From contig NZ_JAIUZR010000003.1 in the NCBI RefSeq assembly GCF_020171465.1, forward strand, positions 1,302,001-1,366,000: DNA of 64,000 nt. Reading direction: 5' to 3'. The notes below the pieces were generated by a model. The model saw only the letters and a list, made by a program, of their open reading frames with translations, was not told the DNA's origin and searched no databases. This document shows, piece after piece, positions 36,445 to 44,329 of the stretch. Numbering within the stretch: the stretch's first letter is position 1; each line of letters starts with the position of its first letter. The position numbers and the translations under genes are program-made. This DNA is from Lutimonas saemankumensis (GTDB taxonomy: Bacteria; Bacteroidota; Bacteroidia; Flavobacteriales; Flavobacteriaceae).

Positions 36445-37689
36445 TCACATAAGTGAAGCTGCGATTCTCTTGTAAAATCCTTTTTTAAGTTTTTCTCTTA
36501 TAGAAGAAAATGCTTCAATCGTTTCGGCAACATCATCCAAATTGTGCGCTGCAGTAGGAATCAATCTTAACAAGATCATTCCCTTTGGAATAACCGGATA
36601 TACAACAATAGAACAGAATATTCGGTAATTCTCTCTGAGGTCATTTACCATGGCCATTGCTTCAGGAATGTCTCCTTCCAAAAATACAGGGGTCACACAG
36701 GTGTTCGTTTTACCAATATTAAATCCTTTTTCAACAAGGCCATTCTGCAAGGCATTAACATTTTCCCAAAGTTTTGTTCTCAACTCCGGCATTGTCCTGA
36801 TCATATCCAATCGCTTCAATGCTCCTTTTACCATGGCCATTGGCAAGGACTTGGCAAACATCTGAGATCGCATATTGTATTGTAAATATTTAATTACATC
36901 TTCATTTCCTGCGAAAAAAGCACCGATTCCTGCCATGGATTTTGCAAACGTTGCAAAATAAACATCAATGGCGTCCTGAACCCCTTGTTCCTCGCCTGCA
37001 CCCGCACCGGTTTTCCCTAAAGTACCAAATCCATGGGCGTCATCAACGAGCAATCTAAAATTGTATTTTTCCTTAAGAGCTGCAATTTCCTTCAATTTAC
37101 CCTGCTCTCCTCGCATACCAAAAACACCTTCACTTATCACAAGAATACCTCCATTAGATTCTTCGGCTTTCTTTGAGGCTCTTATAAGGTTTTTCTCAAA
37201 GCTTTCCATATCGTTATGACGGAAAGTAAATCTTTTACCCTGATGCAATCTGGCTCCGTCAATGATGCATGCATGTGAATCCATATCATAAACCACTACA
37301 TCATTCTTCGTAACCAAGGCATCAATGGCAGAAACCATTCCCTGATAGCCAAAATTTACCAGATAGGCTGCCTCTTTACCAACAAATTCAGCACATTCAC
37401 GCTCTAATTGTTCATGATAATCAGTATGTCCACTCATCATTCTGGCTCCCATTGGGTAAGCCATTCCATGTTCCTTTGCAGCCTCGGCATCAACCTTCAT
37501 AACTTCAGGGTGATTAGCCAGACCCAAATAATCATTGATACTCCAGGTAATTACCTCCTTACCATTGAATTTCATTCGGTTGGAAATATTTCCTTCTAAT
37601 TTTGGAAACACATAATATCCTTCAGCCTGCTTTGCCCACTTGCCAAGCGGCCCTTTATCCTTAGTAATTCTCTCAAATAAGTCTTTCAT
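36445..37689 (-). CDS. Alpha-oxoamine synthase / serine-palmitoyltransferase-like PLP enzyme
   Basis: A 414-residue PLP enzyme of the SPT/AONS/KBL family, which condenses an amino acid with an acyl thioester. Cofactor residues are seen in VDDAHGFGTLG and TFAKSMAGIGAF (Schiff-base Lys), with YLGLANHPEV near the start. In Flavobacteriia such enzymes make either 3-ketosphinganine or, using cysteate, the sulfonolipid capnine. The upstream neighbour is a cysteine-synthase-like gene on the same strand, which favours the cysteate route. SPT or glycine C-acyltransferase activity is the alternative. Confidence 0.82.
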   Translation of the reverse strand: MKDLFERITKDKGPLGKWAKQAEGYYVFPKLEGNISNRMKFNGKEVITWSINDYLGLANHPEVMKVDAEAAKEHGMAYPMGARMMSGHTDYHEQLERECAEFVGKEAAYLVNFGYQGMVSAIDALVTKNDVVVYDMDSHACIIDGARLHQGKRFTFRHNDMESFEKNLIRASKKAEESNGGILVISEGVFGMRGEQGKLKEIAALKEKYNFRLLVDDAHGFGTLGKTGAGAGEEQGVQDAIDVYFATFAKSMAGIGAFFAGNEDVIKYLQYNMRSQMFAKSLPMAMVKGALKRLDMIRTMPELRTKLWENVNALQNGLVEKGFNIGKTNTCVTPVFLEGDIPEAMAMVNDLRENYRIFCSIVVYPVIPKGMILLRLIPTAAHNLDDVAETIEAFSSIREKLKKGFYKRIAASLM

Positions 37690-37802
37690 AAATCTGTCTA
37701 ATTTCTATAGCCAATCATTTAAATCGCCTATTTTAAATTATTTGCAAAAATAGAAAAAATACTTAAGCAACAATTTCTATGTTCACAGTTTTTAAAAAAA
37801 AG

Positions 37803-37834
37803 AAAAGGCCGCTTTGAATTCAAGCAGCCTTTTT
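37803..37834. terminator. Terminator between the PLP-enzyme genes
   Basis: Imperfect stem AAAAGGC-C-GCTT / AAGC-A-GCCTTTT with one C-A mismatch, and T or A runs on both sides. On the minus strand it follows the cysteine-synthase-like gene by about 20 bases, so the next gene may depend on read-through or its own promoter. Confidence 0.7.
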
Positions 37835-37852
37835 ATTAAATCTTCATAATAA

Positions 37853-38890
37853 TTATCTTATAATCTCCAAGGAATTCGTCTCTTGCTTTTTTGCATCAAA
37901 AAAGCCTTGCTCCCTCATCCAGTCATCACTGTATACCTTTTCCATATAACGTGATCCATGATCCGGCAAAATCATGACAACCATTGAATCTTTGTCAAAA
38001 TAGCCCTGATCAGCATACTGCATCGTGGCCTGTACCACCGCACCACTTGTATATCCGGTAAAAAGCCCTTCCTCAAGAGCTAACTGTCTGGCTTTATGGG
38101 CAGCATCTTCATCAGTTACTTTTTCAAAAACATCAATCACCTCAAAATTTGTCGCCGTAGGAATTAAGTTTTTTCCCAATCCTTCAATTCTGTAAGGATA
38201 AATCTCTTCGGTATCGAAATCAGAAGTTTCGTGGAATTTTTTCAGTATTGAACCGTAGGCATCTACACCCAAAACTTTAATGTTTGGATTCTTTTCTTTC
38301 AAATATTTACCAACCCCGGAGATTGTTCCTCCAGTACCACTTGCCACAACAACATGTGTAAGTTTACCTTCCGTCTGCTCCCAGATTTCCGGCCCTGTAG
38401 ACAAATAATGAGCCTCTGAATTCAGTTCATTAAAATATTGATTGATATATACAGAATCCGCTGTTTCGTCGTGAAGCCTCTTGGCAACCTGATAATAAGA
38501 TCTTGGGTCATCTGCACTTACATTGGCCGGGCAAACATATACCTTTGCTCCCATGGCTCTCAACATATTGATCTTTCCCTTGGAGGCCTTGGAATTGACC
38601 GCTAAAATGCATTCATATCCTTTTATGATGCAAACCAAGGCAACACTAAATCCTGTATTCCCGGAAGTCGTCTCTATAACCTTGCTGCCTTTTTTAAGGA
38701 TTCCCTTTCTCTCGGCCTGCTCCACAATATGTGTAGCAATTCTATCTTTCATCGAATGGCCCGGATTAAAGGCTTCATATTTTGCTAAGAACTGACCGTC
38801 TAACTCTTTTGTAATTCTATTTAATCTAACCAATGGGGTATTACCGACTAAATCTAATATATTATTAGTTATACCGTTATGTTTTTTCAT
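37853..38890 (-). CDS. Cysteine-synthase/CBS-like PLP enzyme, possible cysteate synthase
   Basis: A 345-residue fold-type II PLP enzyme. [10 protein letters not shown], the Schiff-base lysine in [22 protein letters not shown] and the phosphate-binding [15 protein letters not shown] are seen. The C-terminal [18 protein letters not shown] resembles the cystathionine beta-synthase branch. It lies upstream of the SPT-like gene on the same strand. This pairing is consistent with making L-cysteate from O-phosphoserine and sulfite for capnine-type sulfonolipids. Plain O-acetylserine sulfhydrylase activity remains possible. Confidence 0.8.
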   Translation of the reverse strand: MKKHNGITNNILDLVGNTPLVRLNRITKELDGQFLAKYEAFNPGHSMKDRIATHIVEQAERKGILKKGSKVIETTSGNTGFSVALVCIIKGYECILAVNSKASKGKINMLRAMGAKVYVCPANVSADDPRSYYQVAKRLHDETADSVYINQYFNELNSEAHYLSTGPEIWEQTEGKLTHVVVASGTGGTISGVGKYLKEKNPNIKVLGVDAYGSILKKFHETSDFDTEEIYPYRIEGLGKNLIPTATNFEVIDVFEKVTDEDAAHKARQLALEEGLFTGYTSGAVVQATMQYADQGYFDKDSMVVMILPDHGSRYMEKVYSDDWMREQGFFDAKKQETNSLEIIR

Positions 38891-39014
38891 AAAAATATAA
38901 TGCTTTGATTATAAAAACCGGGGGCAAATTTAAGTAATTTTTTTAAACTACTACTTATTATCTCCATAAGATTGAAGCAAAGGTTCTTTAAGTTACAATA
39001 ATACAAAAAAATAA

Positions 39015-41171
39015 TTATTCGGTAATCCCTTCAAGATCAAGTAAAAAACAATAATCACGGGCAACTTCCTTTAGAGCATCAAACCTCCCGGAGGCACCGC
39101 CATGACCTGTTTCCATATTGGTATAAAGGAGTAATTTATTGTCATCTGTTTTGTTCACCCTTAGCTTGGCCACCCATTTGGCAGGTTCAAAATACTGCAC
39201 CTGGGAGTCATGTAAACCTGTCGTGACCAGCATATGCGGATAGTCTTGTTTTTTTACATTATCATAGGGTGAATAAGAAAGCATATATTCATATGAATCC
39301 TTATTCTTTGGATTCCCCCATTCATCAAACTCTCCCGTGGTGAGTGGAATATCTTCATCAAGCATGGTAGTCACCACATCCACGAAAGGAACCGCCGCAA
39401 TTATACCGTTAAAAATTTCAGGATTAAGATTAATTACAGCACCCATGAGTAAACCTCCTGCGGAGCCGCCCTCTGCGTAAAGATGTGATGCGGAGCTGTA
39501 CTTTTGCTCGATCAAAAATTTCCCGACATCGATAAAATCATAAAAGGTATTTATCTTATTGAACATCTTACCATCTTCGTACCAGGCACGACCGAGGTAT
39601 TCACCTCCCCTGATATGAGCAATAGCATAGACAAAACCCCTGTCGAGCAAACTCAGTCTCACCGAACTGAAACGATCACTGACTATACTACCATATGATC
39701 CATAACCATAAAGTAACAAAGGGGTATTTTCATTGATTTCAGTTGATTTTCTATAAACAAGTGAAACGGCAACTTTTTTACCATCACGGGCGGTGGCCCA
39801 TAACCTTTCACTGGTATAATTATTCTTGTCAAAATTGCCTCCTAGAACTTCCTGTTCCTTTTTTACCTCTTTGGATTTATCGTCAACGTTAAAATCGATC
39901 ACTGAATTCGGGGTTGTCAATGAGTTATAACTGTAGCGGATGATATGGGTATCAAATTCAGGATTGTTGTAAACCGATGCCGTATAGGTTTCCTCATCAA
40001 ATGGCAAATAAAAATCTTCTTCATCATGCCATCTTTTGATTCTGATTTTGTTCAGTCCGTTGGTCCTTTCTTCAAGCACTAAAAAATCCTTAAAAATAGA
40101 TATATCCTCCAGTAAGGTGTTCTCACGGTGAGGAATTACATCTACCCAGTTTTCCTGTCCCGTTTTTTCGACAGGGGTTTTCATCAGTTTAAAATTCGTT
40201 GCTCCCCCGTGATTTGTAAGTATATAAAAGTCATCCCCATAGTGAGCCACGCTGTATTCCAGCTCTCGTTGGCGAGGCTGAATGATCCTGAAACTTTCTT
40301 CCGGTTTGTCAGCATCCAGAAATCTGTATTCAGTTGATAAGGTACTATAGGACCCAATGATTATATATTTTTGGGATTTTGACTTGTAGACAAAAGTCCA
40401 GAAGGTTTCATCCTGTTCCTCAAAAATCAACTCATCCTCGGATGCGTCGGTTCCTAAAATATGTTTGTAAATCTTATCACTTCGAAGGGTAACAGGATCT
40501 TTTTTCGCATAAAAAACAGTTTTATTGTCATTTGACCAGGCTGTGCTTCCTGTCGTATTCTTAATAACCTCTGGAAATAATCTACCGTTTTCCAGATTTT
40601 TGAACATGATGTCATACTGCCTGCGGCTTATAGTATCCACTCCAAAAGCAGCTACATTGTTAGCTCTGTTGACATTCAGGCTTGTGAGGGCATAATACTC
40701 ATGCCCTTTGGCAAGCTCATTAACATCCACAATGATCTCTTCTTTGGCCTCCAGATTCTCTTTTTTTCTTGTATATACAGGATACTGGCTACCCTTTTCG
40801 TATCTGGTAATATAAAAGTAGCCGTTCTTTTTATAAGGTACCGACTCATCATCTTCTTTAATCCTGGATTTCATTTCCTCAAAAAGATCTTCCTGAAACT
40901 TTTTTGTATGTCCGGTTACTGAATCATAATAATCATTTTCGGCATTCAAATAGTCGATAACCTTCTTGTTTTCACGTTCATTCAACCAATAATAATCATC
41001 TATTCTCACATCACCGTGAATCTCCATTTTTTTTGGAATCCTTTCAGCTACTGGAGGTTTTAACCCCTTGTTTGGCATATTTCTAACTTTTTTGTTATCC
41101 AACTTTTCATTGTTACAGGAAAATGCAAAAGTAATAGATAAAATAATGACACTAACATTTAATTTCTTCAT
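39015..41171 (-). CDS. S9 prolyl oligopeptidase / oligopeptidase B-like lipoprotein
   Basis: A 718-residue serine peptidase with a lipoprotein signal (FAFSC at residues 15-19). The N-terminal two thirds is the beta-propeller. The catalytic domain carries YGYGSYG, the nucleophile in AEGGSAGGLLMG, the aspartate in GLHDSQVQYFEP and the histidine in ETGHGGASGR. It most resembles PtrB/oligopeptidase B, which cleaves after basic residues, but it is exported and lipid-anchored. Monocistronic, divergent from the YbaB gene. Confidence 0.9.
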   Translation of the reverse strand: MKKLNVSVIILSITFAFSCNNEKLDNKKVRNMPNKGLKPPVAERIPKKMEIHGDVRIDDYYWLNERENKKVIDYLNAENDYYDSVTGHTKKFQEDLFEEMKSRIKEDDESVPYKKNGYFYITRYEKGSQYPVYTRKKENLEAKEEIIVDVNELAKGHEYYALTSLNVNRANNVAAFGVDTISRRQYDIMFKNLENGRLFPEVIKNTTGSTAWSNDNKTVFYAKKDPVTLRSDKIYKHILGTDASEDELIFEEQDETFWTFVYKSKSQKYIIIGSYSTLSTEYRFLDADKPEESFRIIQPRQRELEYSVAHYGDDFYILTNHGGATNFKLMKTPVEKTGQENWVDVIPHRENTLLEDISIFKDFLVLEERTNGLNKIRIKRWHDEEDFYLPFDEETYTASVYNNPEFDTHIIRYSYNSLTTPNSVIDFNVDDKSKEVKKEQEVLGGNFDKNNYTSERLWATARDGKKVAVSLVYRKSTEINENTPLLLYGYGSYGSIVSDRFSSVRLSLLDRGFVYAIAHIRGGEYLGRAWYEDGKMFNKINTFYDFIDVGKFLIEQKYSSASHLYAEGGSAGGLLMGAVINLNPEIFNGIIAAVPFVDVVTTMLDEDIPLTTGEFDEWGNPKNKDSYEYMLSYSPYDNVKKQDYPHMLVTTGLHDSQVQYFEPAKWVAKLRVNKTDDNKLLLYTNMETGHGGASGRFDALKEVARDYCFLLDLEGITE

Positions 41172-41253
41172 TTAAAATCGCCGTATCTCTTTAATTCGTA
41201 ATTTTGTTTTCCCACGAAAATACAAATCAATTCTAACTTTAAAAGAAATAATT

Positions 41254-41577
41254 ATGTTTGGAGATATGGAGGGCATGATGGCAAAATTGAAAGAGGCCCA
41301 GGCGAAAATTGAAGAGACCAAGAGCAGATTGAATACCGTAATGGTTGATGGAGATGCAGGTAATGGAATGGTCATTGTTACCATTACCGCCAATAGGGAG
41401 GTAAAGAATATTGCAATCGATGATGAGTTGCTGGAGGATAAAGAGGCTTTGGAAGATTATCTGATCCTGGCACTGAACAAAGCCATTGAAAAAGCAAACA
41501 AAATAAATGAAGCTGAGATGGCTGCTGCCGCAAAGGGAGGGCTGCCTGACATTCCGGGAATGGACATGTTCAAATAA
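41254..41577 (+). CDS. YbaB/EbfC nucleoid-associated protein
   Basis: A 107-residue DNA-binding protein with the family layout: an N-terminal helix ([19 protein letters not shown]), a central strand pair ([19 protein letters not shown]) and a C-terminal helix with [10 protein letters not shown]. Homodimers form a tweezer on DNA. Usually found with dnaX and recR, but not here. It converges on the lysoplasmalogenase gene with one base between the stops. Confidence 0.9.
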   Translation: MFGDMEGMMAKLKEAQAKIEETKSRLNTVMVDGDAGNGMVIVTITANREVKNIAIDDELLEDKEALEDYLILALNKAIEKANKINEAEMAAAAKGGLPDIPGMDMFK

Positions 41578-41578
41578 T

Positions 41579-42247
41579 TTATTTCCTCACCTTTTCAAGT
41601 TGTATCATATAATGCGTAATCAGAAACTGAGCTGATATATAGGTCACCATAATCAGAAGGCCATAGGAAGGCTTTTCTGAGTGAAATTTATGAAGCGCGA
41701 TCATGGAGTCAGAGATAATGAACAAAATGGCTCCTACTAATAAATACAGCGTTATTTCTCTGTTTCCGGCGAGAAAATTCACCAAACTTACAACCCCAAA
41801 AACAGAAATTGCAAATCCGTATACAAGTACCGGGACCAGAAATGGGCCCAGGCCCGGATATAAAAACCATATCAGTACAATATAGAATCCCATAAACGGG
41901 ATAGAAGATTTTACCCGGATATCCCGGGAACTTTGCTTCAGTCCTTTGGAGAATAAAAAAATATAGAGCAGCTGGGTAATTAAAAATGCAGCGATTCCAT
42001 ACAAGAACAATTTATTCTTATCCAGAAGCAGGACATCACCCAAAAAGGAGAAAAAAAGAGCCAAAAGGAAAAGTTTGTTCTTTTGATCTGAAACAGAAAG
42101 GTAAAATGCAATTAGCGAAGGAATAATCAAAGGTTTAAAAAGCGTCTGCCAAAAAATGTTATTGAATAGTATGGCAAGTAGGTCAGCCAAAGAAACAATA
42201 AGAAAAATCGATAGAAATAATCGTGAAGCCGGCCTGGTTGAACTCAT
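41579..42247 (-). CDS. YhhN/TMEM86-family lysoplasmalogenase-like membrane protein
   Basis: A 222-residue membrane protein with about eight helices and the YhhN family pattern: LFFSFLGDVLLL with acidic residue, then ISDSMIALHKF near the C-terminus. Family members hydrolyse lysoplasmalogens. It begins 4 bases after the stop of the multihaem cytochrome gene, so it is probably on the same transcript. No functional link between the two is obvious. Confidence 0.75.
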   Translation of the reverse strand: MSSTRPASRLFLSIFLIVSLADLLAILFNNIFWQTLFKPLIIPSLIAFYLSVSDQKNKLFLLALFFSFLGDVLLLDKNKLFLYGIAAFLITQLLYIFLFSKGLKQSSRDIRVKSSIPFMGFYIVLIWFLYPGLGPFLVPVLVYGFAISVFGVVSLVNFLAGNREITLYLLVGAILFIISDSMIALHKFHSEKPSYGLLIMVTYISAQFLITHYMIQLEKVRK

Positions 42248-42251
42248 AAAA

Positions 42252-44117
42252 TTAAAAGTCAGGTAAAATACAGTTTTCTGATAGATTCAAAAGTAATGGA
42301 TTTAGTCCTTCCTTCAACGCCCTTGTCATAACTTTTGAAGATTCCTCATGACACTCAAGGCAGGCCCCTACCTTAAGAACATGTTTCTGTTCTTCAATAT
42401 TCAAGGGCCTGAAGTCTTTACGAGTTGACACTTTTCCATCTGATTCCCCCTCCAGGAAGCCTATCCATGCATCTTCAGGTTTGCCATCGATAGGGTTATC
42501 AGCATAATCCGGTTCAAAACTCCATTTTCCTGTATTTCCATGGATCGTGTATATAAGTTTCCCTTTGCCATAACCCAGGGCTGAAGGATCCTTATGGCAG
42601 GAAGCACAGCTTCTTGCGCCCTTGCCCGTGGTATGGGGGGCATTAGCCGCATAGAGTCTTTCAAACTTTTCTTCATCCCCTGCCTCTATGGACAAGATCA
42701 TTCCCGGTATGGCCGGTTGGTATTTTTTGCCTTCTTTAACCTCTCTCACTCCAAGTGAAGGAAGCCCTGTTTCAAATTCGAAGACATGCTCTACCCAGGT
42801 TCCACGTGTCAATTGTTTATCCAGCAGATCATATCCTCTTTGCGTCTCATTGTAAGTATTATGACATCCGATACAGCGTGGAGCCCACTGAGAGTGACAT
42901 GTGGAACAACTCAATTCGGAATGCGCAAGATCTCTGGCACAAGTCTCTGCCTGAGGTTTAATTAAGTGTTTCTTTCCGTCCTTTTTACCTATCAGATAAA
43001 GATTTTTATTTTCATCGAGATAAGTGTTCACCAAAGGGTGCCCATCATCTTTAACACGTAACATTTTATGGTCCTGATGCGAATATTCCCGGTGCATAAA
43101 CACGAGTAAGGATTCCTTATCAAGGTCTTCATAATTTACTGTTAGCGGTTCCTCCTGATAATGACAATCATCACAGCGCAACGAAACCGCGTCTTCCTCG
43201 TGTATATACCTGTTCCCATCCCCCATCACCTCGTGTGAACTATGGCAATCAATACATAACAAACCTTTGGAATGATGCACATCTTCCCCCTTGAATTCAT
43301 AGACCCTTTTGTCCTGAAATACCTTGTACTTTAAGGTGTCCTTAACCTCATCCTCTTCCAGTAAGGTTTCGTGCCATCCCATATAGTTGGATGAAATTCT
43401 GGAGGACCTGCTGTGACATCCGAAACAATGTTCATCCTGCACAAAAATATCTGTTGAGGGATGAACCGTAGGTAATTCTTTTTTTGAAGATGAAAGATAG
43501 TTATGTAAATGATTCTCGGCCTGATCTGAATAGTTTAAATGACATGCGTTACATCCACCTCCCCTGCTGAGTTGATCAATTTTTCCCAATTCGGTTTTCT
43601 CTGCCCCCAGATGACAATTCGCACAAAGGTTTCTTAAATGTTCATCTGAAGAATCATACCCGAGATTTCTTATATCATAATGAAGATCGGGGCTGTCCGT
43701 TTCACCAAAAACATATTTATCTACTGCAACAATACCGCTATTGGTGGTCATCAAAGATTGACTGACCTTATACAGTTCATCAGGATGACAGGACCCACAG
43801 GTCTGTTCTGCATTACTCAGATTTCCCGGAATCAGGACCATATCCTGATGGGCTTTCTTTTTGTCGGTTTCGCTTCCGTTGCCAAGGTGACAAACTACAC
43901 AACCTATTAAACCCGGATCGTGATATTTTGAAAAGCCTTCTACCCGGATGTGGCATTCCATACAGGATTCTTTTGACTCGTCGATTTTATCATAGGCATA
44001 TTCAACTGTGTTTTCCAACTCTTTGTCAAAATGTTTCAACACCTGCCATATTGATACAAAGATCAGTATGATCATTGCGGGCCAGCTCCTGCTGAAATAT
44101 TTACGGAAAGCACTCAT
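42252..44117 (-). CDS. Membrane-anchored dodecahaem cytochrome c
   Basis: A 621-residue protein with one N-terminal helix (residues 13-28) and no cleavage site, then a periplasmic region with twelve CxxCH haem-binding motifs. In order: CMECH (52-56), CVVCH (73-77), CGSCH, CANCH, CNACH, CFGCH, CIDCH, CDDCH, CSTCH, CIGCH, CASCH and CLECH. It is divergent from the molybdoenzyme genes and shares their control region. It probably moves electrons between the quinone pool and the periplasm. The last motifs resemble cytochromes of the octahaem tetrathionate/hydroxylamine group, but I cannot assign an activity. No matching c-haem maturation genes are in the window. Confidence 0.9.
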   Translation of the reverse strand: MSAFRKYFSRSWPAMIILIFVSIWQVLKHFDKELENTVEYAYDKIDESKESCMECHIRVEGFSKYHDPGLIGCVVCHLGNGSETDKKKAHQDMVLIPGNLSNAEQTCGSCHPDELYKVSQSLMTTNSGIVAVDKYVFGETDSPDLHYDIRNLGYDSSDEHLRNLCANCHLGAEKTELGKIDQLSRGGGCNACHLNYSDQAENHLHNYLSSSKKELPTVHPSTDIFVQDEHCFGCHSRSSRISSNYMGWHETLLEEDEVKDTLKYKVFQDKRVYEFKGEDVHHSKGLLCIDCHSSHEVMGDGNRYIHEEDAVSLRCDDCHYQEEPLTVNYEDLDKESLLVFMHREYSHQDHKMLRVKDDGHPLVNTYLDENKNLYLIGKKDGKKHLIKPQAETCARDLAHSELSCSTCHSQWAPRCIGCHNTYNETQRGYDLLDKQLTRGTWVEHVFEFETGLPSLGVREVKEGKKYQPAIPGMILSIEAGDEEKFERLYAANAPHTTGKGARSCASCHKDPSALGYGKGKLIYTIHGNTGKWSFEPDYADNPIDGKPEDAWIGFLEGESDGKVSTRKDFRPLNIEEQKHVLKVGACLECHEESSKVMTRALKEGLNPLLLNLSENCILPDF

Positions 44118-44141
44118 CTTTACTTTTCAGCTAATTCTCAA

Positions 44142-44149
44142 CAAAACTA
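44142..44149 (-). promoter_or_regulatory. -7 promoter element of the cytochrome gene
   Basis: On the minus strand the bases read TAGTTTTG, an exact match to TAnnTTTG, 25 bases before the cytochrome start codon. No good -33 element is seen, as expected of a promoter needing an activator. Confidence 0.55.
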
Positions 44150-44200
44150 CGACCACCATTTTTTTTAAATTATGAGCAATGACAGTTTTTTGACTCTGAT

Positions 44201-44218
44201 ATGTGACCGGAGTCACAT
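44201..44218. promoter_or_regulatory. Perfect Crp/Fnr-type palindrome between cytochrome and molybdoenzyme genes
   Basis: ATGTGACCGGAGTCACAT has perfect 7-bp arms around a 4-base centre, and its core TGTGA-N6-TCACA is the classic Crp geometry. It fits the pattern GTNAC-N4-GTNAC, also seen before the third rhodanese gene, the regulator gene and sqr. It lies between divergent promoters and could serve both. The likely binder is the Crp/Fnr-family protein encoded at 54306. Confidence 0.7.
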
Positions 44219-44225
44219 TTCAATA

Positions 44226-44237
44226 TGATTTTTATCA
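44226..44237. promoter_or_regulatory. Fnr-like site TGAT-N4-ATCA before the molybdoenzyme gene
   Basis: TGATTTTTATCA has the Fnr core half-sites. Its centre (44231.5) lies 29.5 bases upstream of the TA of a -7-like element, which equals about -41.5 from the transcription start, a class II activator position. The same spacing is found before sqr. Confidence 0.55.
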
Positions 44238-44260
44238 GCTAATCAACTCCTTCTCAGCTC

Positions 44261-44268
44261 TAATTTTA
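44261..44268 (+). promoter_or_regulatory. -7-like promoter element of the molybdoenzyme operon
   Basis: TAATTTTA matches TAnnTTTG except for the last base, 62 bases before the start codon. No -33 TTTG is seen, so dependence on the upstream activator site is plausible. Confidence 0.4.
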
Positions 44269-44329
44269 CAATTGAAACAAGAGGGAAAAATTCATTCATG
44301 CATTTTCAATTCCATAAATTTCAATCGAG

